Assembly (NCBI GenBank): GCA_044351045.1
Contig: JBILGM010000004.1
Coordinates: forward strand, 33,109-97,108
Direction of reading: 5' to 3'
Length of the DNA: 64,000 nt
From: UBA6136 sp044351045
Lineage (GTDB): Bacteria; Pseudomonadota; Gammaproteobacteria; Methylococcales; Methylococcaceae
Shown: positions 19,538 to 27,763 of the stretch, piece after piece
Position numbering within the stretch: the first letter of the stretch is position 1
Layout of the letters: every line of letters begins with the position of its first letter
Program-made: the position numbers and the translations under genes
Notes under the pieces: model-generated
Told to the model about the DNA's origin: nothing
The model's database searches: none
What the model saw: only the letters and a program-made list of their open reading frames with translations

Positions 19538-20395
19538 CTAAATCAACTTTTGTCTCTTGAGTTCGGCTTCAAATGCCTTGGCAGCCACAACAATTTCCTC
19601 GGCCTTAACGACGTATCCGAGATGGATCATCAATTTGGTTTCCGACACTGGAACAAAAGTCACTGGTATTGGCTTCGCCACAATCTTTCCTTCGGCGTTT
19701 ATTTGCGGGCCTGCATAAAGGACTCCGAGAAGCATGACACGATTGCCGACCACGAAGCCGCCACCTTTGGTTCCATATGATCCCGAGTTATAGAGCAAAA
19801 CAGGAGAACCCGAAGATCCAGGGAAACACGCCGCATCAATTACGAATTCGTGACGGCCGCAGAAATCAAAAGCTGGGTGACTCGCCGTGATTCCGCGCCT
19901 GATGATCGGGAGGTTATTTGACGAATCCCACAATCCATTTGGGTATCCAGCCATGACAATATCCTCAATTGCAGTCAGTTGTTCCCAAAGCGCCGGGGTC
20001 GGAACAAGGGACTGATCGAACTGCACATGAAAGATCTGTTTCCCATTGTTTGCAGCAAGCTCTCTGACCGGCTGGAAGGGCATGATGCAGAGATCAACCC
20101 CCGCGTCTGGATGTGGAAACCAACGCTGTTCAAAGTTGTCGAGTTCGACATTTACGAAACGCCCAGATGGCTTTGGTTCAGCGCTAGCGTCAGCCTCATG
20201 CAACTGGAACTTACCTTTCACCGCTCCTTTCACGACATGCTTATTTGTTACGATGAGTGGGATCGTCTTGTCACCGTCCAACTTGTGATCATAGAAAAAT
20301 CCAGTGCCTGAACCGACCGCTCCCATTCCGAGCGTGGTTTCAATCCGGAAGGTAGTGAAAAGAATTTGTTCGGATGGAGATGTCGGGGTGATCAT
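19538..20395 (-). CDS. Trypsin-like serine protease in the RM operon
   Basis: A 285-residue cytoplasmic protein (no signal peptide) with a trypsin-like fold. The residues that fit the catalytic triad are H53 in VTNKHVV, D101 in DAGVDLCIM and S195 in PGSSGSPV. The oxyanion glycine precedes the serine. The C-terminal tail (VKAEEIVVAAKAFEAELKRQK) is helical and may mediate partner binding. It lies one base upstream of hsdR and its ATG overlaps an hsdS-like tail (ATGA). Trypsin-like proteases occur as effectors in bacterial conflict systems, so an immune role is plausible; the target is unknown. Confidence 0.8.
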   Translation of the reverse strand: MITPTSPSEQILFTTFRIETTLGMGAVGSGTGFFYDHKLDGDKTIPLIVTNKHVVKGAVKGKFQLHEADASAEPKPSGRFVNVELDNFEQRWFPHPDAGVDLCIMPFQPVRELAANNGKQIFHVQFDQSLVPTPALWEQLTAIEDIVMAGYPNGLWDSSNNLPIIRRGITASHPAFDFCGRHEFVIDAACFPGSSGSPVLLYNSGSYGTKGGGFVVGNRVMLLGVLYAGPQINAEGKIVAKPIPVTFVPVSETKLMIHLGYVVKAEEIVVAAKAFEAELKRQKLI

Positions 20396-20523
20396 GGTAG
20401 TTCGGTTTCAGGTTGTTGGATCGCCAGCTCCTCGCTCATTAGCTTCGGCAGCAGCGTGTCGCGCAGGGTGGTGTGCGGAATTAATACCGCTGGATTTTGC
20501 TTTGAATCAAAAAGGGATTTCAT
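20392..20523 (-). pseudogene. Remnant of an hsdS 3' end
   Basis: A 43-codon frame starting at an ATG inside the end of the TIR gene and stopping in the first codons of the protease gene. Its middle reads TLRDTLLPKLMSEELAIQ, nearly the same as the last residues of the HsdS here (TLRDTLLPKLLSGELSV). It has no room for a recognition domain. It is the leftover end of a second or ancestral hsdS, still overlapping the downstream gene as ATGA. Confidence 0.75.
20441..20471. repeat. Direct repeat of hsdS 3' end, copy B
   Basis: 31 bases identical to 21577-21607 (copy A), with looser similarity on both sides. Both copies encode the same HsdS C-terminal segment (TLRDTLLPKL). Together they flank the TIR gene. 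Confidence 0.85.
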
Positions 20524-21529
20524 CGGAGTTTGGTAATGGCATCGACGGCGGTGGTGTGCCAATTGCCCCGTGGATGCTTTTCACGACACCAAAGGCTCCT
20601 GCAATCTGGGTGTTCTCCGCACACGCCTTCCATAAAACAGATTTATCATCCGCCGTGAAGTCGCCTAGTCCGATGAGTAGCTTTGAAAGCGTTCTCGCCT
20701 GATCGAAAGAATTAGCCTCCGAAAAGGCTGCAACCAGTCCCCGCCGCATCTCGCCACAGGTTTGACTGTTCACAAGCAACGCCTTCACGATGGACGTCGC
20801 GAGATCAGCCGGTTGCTCAAGAGTTCCTGGGACGCCTTGGTGCTTTCCTGCGAAACCATATGGGTTCACGCCCAACCGAACCGGCACAACGAGGACTCCA
20901 CGCCCAAACGCCCAGCCAATCTCTTGGTCAGTCCAAAGACTCGCGTGAAAATCGGGCGTTACAAGTGCAGCCAGCGCATGCATTGACCGCAGGCCTAGCT
21001 CAATCTCGTTACGCCATTCTAAGCTTGGCTCGATATCCTCGTGTGCCACAAAACCAGCGACTCCTCGCAGAGCCAACTGGTCCTTTAGCTTCGACACTGC
21101 GATCTTGTGCTCGGACACGTGGCTCAAAAATAGGCGAAATCGCCCGTCAGGCCAGAGACGGAGCACCTCAAGTTCCGATGGTGCCATTCGCTCGCCACGT
21201 ATTGCTGACCCGGAAGCTAAGGGAGTGAGCGTCACTTCGCCAATGTGGTCACTCGGGAAAAGGCGCGTGATGTGATTCAATTTCGCGCCGATCTCCTTCT
21301 CGATCTCGGTCAAGCGCTGCTCAAGCGCTGCGAACATCGGGACAGGGATCTCAAGACGCAGCGCCCAGGTGTAAGTCCCACCATTCCAGTTGTCGTAATC
21401 GATTTCGTCGAAACGCGCGTGAGCGCTTTCGAGCACCTCATTGATCTCCCGCTGTCCCTGGTGCCGGAAAATTTCAGCAAGGGTTGAAAGAACCTCCGCC
21501 ACCGGTTTTGGGAAGACTGCGTCAGGCAT
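20507..21529 (-). CDS. TIR-domain protein in the RM operon
   Basis: A 340-residue protein. Residues 1-125 form an unassigned N-terminal domain with the stretch EIDYDNWNGGTYTWALRLEIP, which recalls N-terminal domains of some AbiJ-like defence proteins (low confidence). Residues 130-225 are a TIR domain: RLFLSHVSEHK strand, FVAHEDIEPSLEW, and a helix EWRNEIELGL whose Glu (E175) is in the right place for the NAD-cleaving glutamate. Next come ALVTPDF and the strand VLVVPVRLG. The last 110 residues are helical. The start overlaps the hsdS stop by eight bases. Bacterial TIR effectors degrade NAD+ or make cyclic ADP-ribose signals; whether this one does so is untested. Confidence 0.8.
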   Translation of the reverse strand: MPDAVFPKPVAEVLSTLAEIFRHQGQREINEVLESAHARFDEIDYDNWNGGTYTWALRLEIPVPMFAALEQRLTEIEKEIGAKLNHITRLFPSDHIGEVTLTPLASGSAIRGERMAPSELEVLRLWPDGRFRLFLSHVSEHKIAVSKLKDQLALRGVAGFVAHEDIEPSLEWRNEIELGLRSMHALAALVTPDFHASLWTDQEIGWAFGRGVLVVPVRLGVNPYGFAGKHQGVPGTLEQPADLATSIVKALLVNSQTCGEMRRGLVAAFSEANSFDQARTLSKLLIGLGDFTADDKSVLWKACAENTQIAGAFGVVKSIHGAIGTPPPSMPLPNSDEIPF

Positions 21530-22837
21530 ATGCTTCCTCCTTGGTCTGTTGCGCCACGCTCAACTCCCCGCTCAGCAGCTTCGGCAGCAGCGTGTCGCGC
21601 AGGGTGGCGAGGGTGCGGGATTGGTGGAGGTTGGAAATCCAACGCTCGAACAGCGGGCTTGCCACCTCGGCAAATCGTTCGACCAACGCGCTCGGTGGAA
21701 GAACTACTTTGGTTTCTTCAACGATGCCTTTGCTGATGTTTTGCTGGGCTGATCCGACGGCTTTGTTTTCCAGGTCGGCTGTTGCTCCACGCATTGTAAG
21801 GTAGTTAAAGATCGCGAAGTGCTTCTTCGGAATCAACGCACACACGGCTTGGTTCGTCGTGAGGCGAGCAGAGGTGAACGAGACTTGGCCCGCCGTCGCA
21901 CCGTAAAGAGCTACCACAGTCGAGAATGCCGGCACCCACTTTGCCGAAGATTCTGCCAAGCCTTCCTCGGTGATGAAGCTCTCCGTTGCTGTGATGATTG
22001 ATTGTCGAACTTCGCCTGAAGCGAGCCACGGTATGTTTCCACTCTCCCAAAAGCGCGGTTCATTGCGGCGCGGTGTGCCGCCGTTCTGAATCTGCACGCA
22101 GCAGTCTTGGATTTTCCCAACCTTCCAACCTTTCGGGATGTGTCCAAGCGGGGAGTCTTCCAAGTGCTCGGGGAAGAGGGCGGCGGTGGAAGGGTCGAGA
22201 GCGGCGGGGGGCGTCCGTCGAGTTTGGCGCGGACGGGGTCGAAATCCACGAACCAGCTCTGGAACAGCGCCCTCGCCATCGCCTCCAGCGTCGCGTTCAT
22301 CCGCCGGTTCAACTCGATCTTGTCGTCCAGCGCCCCAAGCACCGCCGCGATGGCTTCGAGTTCGTCGGGTGGTGGAATCGGTATCTGAAGCGCGCTGATG
22401 CTTTTCAGGCTGATGGTTTTCTGCGTCGAACCAACGACAACTTGCTCAATCTGCCACCGTGCTTCCGCCGATTGCAAAAACAGGTGGAGGAAACGCCCGT
22501 TGATGTGCGGTGAAATCAGAGCCGTGTTTTGCCCCAAGCAGAACGGCGTGTCTGTTCTCGCGTAGCTAACGTTGCCATATGAACCCACACGGCTGAACAC
22601 CATGTCGCCTTTTTTTGGCGCATAGCGGCGAGTGAATTCGTGAAACACTTCTTCGGAGACGCGGAGAGTCTTTGATAGGTCGAGGAATCCGCCTTGGACA
22701 TCTGTGACACGAACCATTGGGCTACCCATGTCGGAGTAACTCGGCGTCTTGTGCAGAGAGTCGATGATGGTCGCGACTTCATCTAGCCGACGAGCTTCCC
22801 ACTTCTTGGGCAATGTTGCCGCAAGTTCACCCGCCAT
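21522..22837 (-). pseudogene. hsdS: HsdS, type I specificity subunit, split by a frameshift
   Basis: Two overlapping frames together make one HsdS of about 438 residues. The first (from 22837) covers recognition domain 1 and the central conserved helix (PPDELEAIAAVLGALDDKIELNRRMN and ALFQSWFVDFDPVRAKLDG). It then loses frame at a run of six G (22206-22211 on the + strand). The second frame continues with LEDSPLGHIPKGWKV, recognition domain 2, and the C-terminal repeat TLRDTLLPKLLSGELSV. One extra base in the run would join them as GRPPAALDPSTAALFP. This could be phase variation, a real knockout or a sequencing error. HsdS gives the complex its DNA target; without it neither methylation nor restriction works. 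Confidence 0.85.
21577..21607. repeat. Direct repeat of hsdS 3' end, copy A
   Basis: 31 bases identical to 20441-20471, located in the 3' end of the hsdS reading frame. Recombination between the two copies would delete the TIR gene and restore an hsdS-protease-hsdR order. Confidence 0.85.
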
Positions 22838-24416
22838 ACCCCAGCCCCCTCAGGTTTGCTTTGATGGCCTGCTCCAGTCTCGCGGACTCGGCGAACTGGG
22901 CGTTTAGCTCCGCGACGAGGCGCGGCATCTTTTCCTCGAAGGGGTCGCCGTCGTCTTCGACTTCCTCGGCACCGACGTAGCGGCCGGGCGTGAGGACGTG
23001 ACCGTGCGCGGCGATTTCGGCGGTGGTGGCGGATTTGCAGAAGCCGGCAACGTCCGCATACGCGGACGAGTTGAGAGACGGAGCAGAGCGCCAGGCGTGG
23101 TAGGTGGACGTGATTTTCTCCAGGTCGGCGTCGGTCAACTCTCGGTGGACGCGGTCGATGAGGGTGCCCATTTTCCGCGCGTCGATGAAGAGGGTCTGCT
23201 GGCGGCGGTCGCGGAAGCCGCGTTTGGCATCGGCGGCTTTGTTTTTCGTGAGGAACCAGAGACACACGGGGATTTGCGTGCTGTAGAAAAGCTGGCCGGG
23301 GAGGGCGACCATGCAGTCCACGAGGTCGGCCTCGATGAGGGCGCGGCGGATGTCGCCTTCGCCGGACTGGTTGGAGGACATGCTGCCATTGGCGAGGACG
23401 AAGCCGGCCATGCCTTGCGGCGCGAGATGGTGGATGAAGTGCTGCACCCAGGCGAAGTTGGCGTTGCCCTTGGGCGGGACGCCGAACTGCCAGCGCACGT
23501 CGTCGTCCTTGCGGAACCAGTCGGAGTCGTTGAAGGGCGGGTTGGCGAGGACGTAGTCGGCGCGGAGGTCGGGATGGAGGTCGCGGCGGAAGGTGTCGGC
23601 GTGCTCGGGGCCGAAGTCGGCCTCGATGCCGCGCAGGGCGAGGTTCATCACCGCGAGGCGGCGGGTGGTGGCGTTGCTCTCCTGGCCGTAGATGGAGATG
23701 TCGCCGAGCTTGCCGCCGTGGGATTCGACGAACTTTTCCGATTGCACGAACATGCCACCGGAGCCGCAGGCGGGGTCGTAGATGCGGCCTTTGTAGGGGG
23801 CGAGCATCTCGACGAGGCAGCGCACGACGCAACTTGGGGTGTAGAACTGGCCGCCGTTCTTGCCCTCGGCGCTGGCGAAGCGGGTGAGGAAATACTCATA
23901 AACGCGGCCGAGCAGATCGACGGAGCGGTGGGTCTTCTCGCCCTCACTGGCGGCGGTGAGCTCGATGGTGGCGATGACATCAATGAGTTCTCCGAGGCGC
24001 TGCTTGTCCAGGCCGGGGCGGGCGTAGTCCTTGGGGAGGACGCCTTTGAGGCGCGGGTTGTCACGCTCGATGGCGACCATGGCATCGTCCACGATCTTGC
24101 CGATGGTGGGCTGCTTGGCGCTGGCCTGGAGGTGCGACCAGCGGGCCTCGGCGGGCACCCAGAAGACGTTTTCGGCTTTGTATTCGTCCGGGTCTTCGGC
24201 ATTGGCCCCGGAATAGTTGCCCTGACCGGCGAGGAGCTTGGCGCGGTGTTCCTCGAAGGTGTCGGAGATGTATTTGAGGAAAATCAGCCCGAGGACGACG
24301 TGCTTGTATTCCGCCGCGTCCATATTGTTGCGGAGCTTGTCGGCGGTGAGCCAGAGCTTGGCCTCGAAGCCGAGGTTGGCGGTGGAGTCGCTTTTCTTGC
24401 GGGGCGTTTTCGCCAT
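22827..24416 (-). CDS. hsdM: HsdM, type I N6-adenine methyltransferase
   Basis: A 529-residue methylase starting at the ATG at 24416 (MAKTPRKKSD). The frame is open upstream but that part overlaps the neighbouring hipA end and is not conserved. It contains the helical HsdM N-terminal domain (about 14-150, FLKYISDTFEE), the SAM site DPACGSGG (214-221) and the catalytic NPPF (292-295). The end overlaps the hsdS start by 11 bases, so the two subunits are co-translated. It transfers methyl groups to adenine at the site chosen by HsdS. It looks intact. Confidence 0.95.
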   Translation of the reverse strand: MAKTPRKKSDSTANLGFEAKLWLTADKLRNNMDAAEYKHVVLGLIFLKYISDTFEEHRAKLLAGQGNYSGANAEDPDEYKAENVFWVPAEARWSHLQASAKQPTIGKIVDDAMVAIERDNPRLKGVLPKDYARPGLDKQRLGELIDVIATIELTAASEGEKTHRSVDLLGRVYEYFLTRFASAEGKNGGQFYTPSCVVRCLVEMLAPYKGRIYDPACGSGGMFVQSEKFVESHGGKLGDISIYGQESNATTRRLAVMNLALRGIEADFGPEHADTFRRDLHPDLRADYVLANPPFNDSDWFRKDDDVRWQFGVPPKGNANFAWVQHFIHHLAPQGMAGFVLANGSMSSNQSGEGDIRRALIEADLVDCMVALPGQLFYSTQIPVCLWFLTKNKAADAKRGFRDRRQQTLFIDARKMGTLIDRVHRELTDADLEKITSTYHAWRSAPSLNSSAYADVAGFCKSATTAEIAAHGHVLTPGRYVGAEEVEDDGDPFEEKMPRLVAELNAQFAESARLEQAIKANLRGLGYGG

Positions 24417-24522
24417 GTGATTGCCTTTTTCTCGATAGGAATTCGATGGGGTTCCTTTTGGAGGACGCGCAAGCTCGGAGGGCGGGCGATTGTTCGGCAT
24501 GCGGCAGGTTTGCCAGTGCGGC

Positions 24523-25827
24523 TCATTTTTCCCGGCAGGACAGACGGTGCGTGTTTTGGATGTTGTCGCGCCATTCGTCCGGGAGATTCGCTTCGGCGGC
24601 AAATTCCGGCCAACGATTTACCGCCCCCCGTACTTCCTCGATGATCGTCGCGGCGCGCCCCCGCTTCATCACGGCCGCTGTGGCGCATGACTCAAAGTCC
24701 TGCAGGGTGAAACCATCGCGTTTTCCGTTCAGCGTCATCTGATGCGAGGCCGTCCAGGTGCCGGAAGGATTGTAGCTGTGGGTCACGTCAAAGGCCGGAG
24801 CGAGCGACCATTCGCCCTGTTGGTTCATCAGGAAAGCAATGTTCTTCACATGGTCGTCCTGATTCCGCGCCATGATGTTGAAAACCATCCGCCGAAACTG
24901 CTCCTCCACCGCCGCCATCGGCAGCTTCAACTGGCGTATTGTCAGCAGCGCCTGCTCGTAGGCGTAGGCTCCGGCCTGGTTGAAATCGAAATGCGCCAGC
25001 GCGCAGAGCGACTGCATGTGCAACTTCGCCCCGCTCGGTAGGCGATCAAAGCGCCGCGTCATGAAATGACGCCGCCCGTTCTCCTCCAGCAGCCGGCATT
25101 CGCTCATCGTGATGCCCGCCGCCTTCGCCATCCGATGATAGGCATATTCGATCATGCCGAAGCCCCTGGGGTCTTCCAGTTCCTTGTCCTTGTTGCCCGC
25201 CACGCCGTCAAATTTCAGCAGCCAGTAGTCGAAGCCCTCGCCTGCGGTGATCTGTCCCGATCGCACTTCGTTCGTCTCGCGATTCCACGCGATCACCGCC
25301 TTGGCCCGCGCGCCGCCGGCCGACGTGCCCACGCTCAGGATGTCACGCAACGCCTTTTCCTTTCCGGCTTCGTGAAAATGTGCGTGCAAATCGCCACGAT
25401 GCGTGAGCACCTCGCCCGCCAGCCGCACCCATGCGTCCACCTCGATCTTTGATGTCCTGCGCGGTCTGGGTCCGAGTACGGGTGCGTATTCCAGCGCCCC
25501 CATGCCGCGCATGCCTGTGTAGCAAAGCCGCTCCACCGCGTTGAAACTCTCCGCCGTGCGCCCCTGAGTTGCGAGCCATGCGTCAATCAGCGCGTTGCCG
25601 AATTTGTCCGGCAGCGAATCCGCCAGCAGCCCCGGCAGGCCATGGAAGGTATTCCTCGGCAGTGCGGGAAATTCATACACCCGCTTGCTCAACGGCATCG
25701 CCAGGGGTGACAGTTCGATTCCGCTGCGCGCAAAGTCCGCGTCGTACTGGAACGCCGCCACATCGCGCTCGACGTCGAGCGACACCGCGCCAATGGTCCG
25801 GCCCCAGAGCCGCACTTTGGCGATCAT
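24523..25827 (-). CDS. hipA: HipA-type Ser/Thr kinase toxin
   Basis: A 434-residue kinase of the HipA family. The N-terminal subdomain has the family's LLADSLPDKFGN segment. The ATP loop with its autophosphorylatable serine is in SVGTSAGGARAKA (165-177). The catalytic loop is NQDDHVKNI (322-330) and the metal-binding Asp is D347 in AFDVTHS. HipA kinases phosphorylate translation factors such as glutamyl-tRNA synthetase and cause dormancy; the target here is not known. The start overlaps the hipB stop by four bases. It could also serve as a guard inside a defence island. Confidence 0.9.
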   Translation of the reverse strand: MIAKVRLWGRTIGAVSLDVERDVAAFQYDADFARSGIELSPLAMPLSKRVYEFPALPRNTFHGLPGLLADSLPDKFGNALIDAWLATQGRTAESFNAVERLCYTGMRGMGALEYAPVLGPRPRRTSKIEVDAWVRLAGEVLTHRGDLHAHFHEAGKEKALRDILSVGTSAGGARAKAVIAWNRETNEVRSGQITAGEGFDYWLLKFDGVAGNKDKELEDPRGFGMIEYAYHRMAKAAGITMSECRLLEENGRRHFMTRRFDRLPSGAKLHMQSLCALAHFDFNQAGAYAYEQALLTIRQLKLPMAAVEEQFRRMVFNIMARNQDDHVKNIAFLMNQQGEWSLAPAFDVTHSYNPSGTWTASHQMTLNGKRDGFTLQDFESCATAAVMKRGRAATIIEEVRGAVNRWPEFAAEANLPDEWRDNIQNTHRLSCREK

Positions 25828-26177
25828 GTCGGCTCACCCCATGTCCATTTTCCGGGTTTCTCCGTCACGCCTCTTTTGCCGGTCGCCCGCTGGCGCTTGC
25901 GGCCCGCCTGTTTCAATTGTTCCATTGGGCCGGGCACTGACTCCGGCAGCAGGGTCTCGAATCGCTCCAACAACTCGAGCGCCCGGCAGACGCGCAAAAA
26001 ACCCGAGAGTTGCGTCGCCACTTCCCCCGACTCCAATCGCTCGATCGTCCGCTTGGATACGCCTGCCTGTTCCGCAAGCGCCGCCTGAGTCAGGTTATGC
26101 TCGATGCGCAACCCCGCCAGACGCCCACCCAGTTCGTGCAGGACCGCCTCATCGGTCAGTTGCGCAGAGATTTTCAT
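25824..26177 (-). CDS. hipB: HipB-type antitoxin, XRE-family regulator
   Basis: A 117-residue protein with a helix-turn-helix at about 26-80 (ALAEQAGVSKRTIERLESGE is the core) and a basic C-terminal tail ending in WTWGEPT. It is co-translated with hipA (four-base overlap). HipB proteins bind HipA and repress the operon through palindromic operators. A set of matching palindromes begins three bases upstream of the ATG, which fits autoregulation. Confidence 0.88.
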   Translation of the reverse strand: MKISAQLTDEAVLHELGGRLAGLRIEHNLTQAALAEQAGVSKRTIERLESGEVATQLSGFLRVCRALELLERFETLLPESVPGPMEQLKQAGRKRQRATGKRGVTEKPGKWTWGEPT

Positions 26178-26180
26178 AAT

Positions 26181-26304
26181 GCGTCATATCAGGCGAATTG
26201 ATTCGATAGGACGATTTTATTCGTCACTCATGACGAATTCAACCCAATCGTCATGGATGGCTAGAAACTGGCCATCTATGCATTTATATCGTCATTCTAG
26301 GCGA
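26181..26304 (-). promoter_or_regulatory. hipBA promoter with repeated operator-like palindromes
   Basis: Three sites share the pattern CGTCA-N4-rGrCGA: 26181-26196, 26221-26236 (a perfect 8-4-8 palindrome over 26219-26238) and 26289-26304. A further half site is at 26248-26253. The region is markedly AT-rich compared with its neighbours. These are good candidates for HipB binding. Confidence 0.6.
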
Positions 26305-26462
26305 TTTGATCGCTTTAGGTATTGCCGGCATTCGCCGGCGATGGAGTGATGGACACCGCCATGCTCGGACTTATTGGCGGGGCCACCTGCAGCGGTTTCG
26401 TGGCGGTTTTCCGGGATGGATCCACGATCTGCTGCGGCCCGTCCCTGCACTGCCCATTGGGT

Positions 26463-27755
26463 TCAAGCCATTTCTCCCACCAGGGTGTCGCCGTCATCGG
26501 CGAGCCCGGTGAGTCGGGCCGGTGCGATGCGAAAGCTCAGATCGGCGCCCTGTTCGGGGGTGATCGCCAGGCCGACCTTGAGATAGTTTGGGGTGTAGCC
26601 GAACACCTTGGCGCTTCCATCCTCCAGGCGACGGGTGCCCTCCCAGAGGATGGGCAGCGTGCGGCCCAGGTGGCGGGTGGCGAAGTCGCGCTTTTGTTGT
26701 TCGGCCAGTTCATGCAGGGCACGGCTGCGGGCCTTCTTGATATCGCCGTGAATCGGTGCGGGCATGGTGGCGGCCGCCGTGCCGGCGCGGGGCGAGAAGC
26801 TGAAAACATGGGTGTGGCCGAAGCCGATCTGGCGGACGAAGTCGAGGGTTTCATCCCACTCGGTTTCGGTTTCACCCGGAAAGCCGACGATCAGGTCGGT
26901 GGTGATGTTGATGTCGGGGATCTGGCTTCGAAGGCGTTCGATTAGCGCCGCGAATTCGTGGGTCTTGCAACGCCGCGCCATCCGCTTGAGGACACTGTCC
27001 GATCCGCTTTGCAGGGGCAGATGCAGGTGGGGCATGAGTCGGGGGTTGGCGAACAAGTCGACGAACGTCTCGGGAATATCCCAGGGCTCCAGCGAGCCGA
27101 GCCTCAGTCGGGGGATGGTGGTTTGGTCCAGCACTTCCCGGATGAGCGCGACGAGGTGGGAACCGTTGTCGCTGCCATACCCGCCAAGGTGAACGCCGGT
27201 CAACACGGCTTCCTGAATGCCCTCCCCGTGCAGCCGATTGATCTCATCGATGATGTCGGCCGGGTGCCGGCTGCGTTCTTCCCCGCGGGCCACGGTAACA
27301 ATGCAATAGGTGCAGCGGTAGCGGCAACCGTCCTGCACCTTGATGAAGGCGCGGTGCCGGCCCAGGCGGAAGAGGGCGGATTCGCCCGGCGCGGTGGATT
27401 GCGCCGGCATGGCGTCCAGGGCCAGACGGGCTTTGGCGATCTCCACCAGACGATGTTTGTCGGCATTGCCGACGACCAGGTCGACGCCCAGCGTTTCGGC
27501 CTCGGCCTGATTGAGGGTGGCATAACACCCGCTCAGTACCAATTTGGCGCCCGGATTCTCGCGTGCCGCCTTGCGCAGCAGGTTGCGGGATTTGCGAACC
27601 GCATCCTGGGTAACAGCGCAGGAGTTAAAAACCAGTAGATCGGCTTCTTCGTTATCACCCACCAACCGGTGTCCATCCGCCTGAAAGTCGCGGGCCCAGG
27701 TTTCCAGTTCGGCCTCGTTGAGCCGACAGCCCAGGGTTTTGAGTTGGATGCGCAT
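26463..27755 (-). CDS. mtaB: MtaB, tRNA t6A37 methylthiotransferase
   Basis: A 430-residue radical-SAM methylthiotransferase, starting at the ATG at 27755 because the conserved N-terminus MRIQLKTLGCRLN begins there. The auxiliary 4Fe-4S cluster cysteines are C10, C46 and C77; the radical-SAM cysteines are C144, C148 and C151 (CRYRCTYC). The protein ends with a short TRAM-like segment. It converts t6A at position 37 of tRNAs reading ANN codons to ms2t6A. It is not part of the defence island and marks its far border. Confidence 0.88.
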   Translation of the reverse strand: MRIQLKTLGCRLNEAELETWARDFQADGHRLVGDNEEADLLVFNSCAVTQDAVRKSRNLLRKAARENPGAKLVLSGCYATLNQAEAETLGVDLVVGNADKHRLVEIAKARLALDAMPAQSTAPGESALFRLGRHRAFIKVQDGCRYRCTYCIVTVARGEERSRHPADIIDEINRLHGEGIQEAVLTGVHLGGYGSDNGSHLVALIREVLDQTTIPRLRLGSLEPWDIPETFVDLFANPRLMPHLHLPLQSGSDSVLKRMARRCKTHEFAALIERLRSQIPDINITTDLIVGFPGETETEWDETLDFVRQIGFGHTHVFSFSPRAGTAAATMPAPIHGDIKKARSRALHELAEQQKRDFATRHLGRTLPILWEGTRRLEDGSAKVFGYTPNYLKVGLAITPEQGADLSFRIAPARLTGLADDGDTLVGEMA

Positions 27756-27763
27756 GGAGGGGG

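Noticed and set aside
22998..24644. Long plus-strand open frame across hsdM
   Set aside because: Gly/Val/Ala-rich low-complexity translation opposite an intact HsdM with all motifs.
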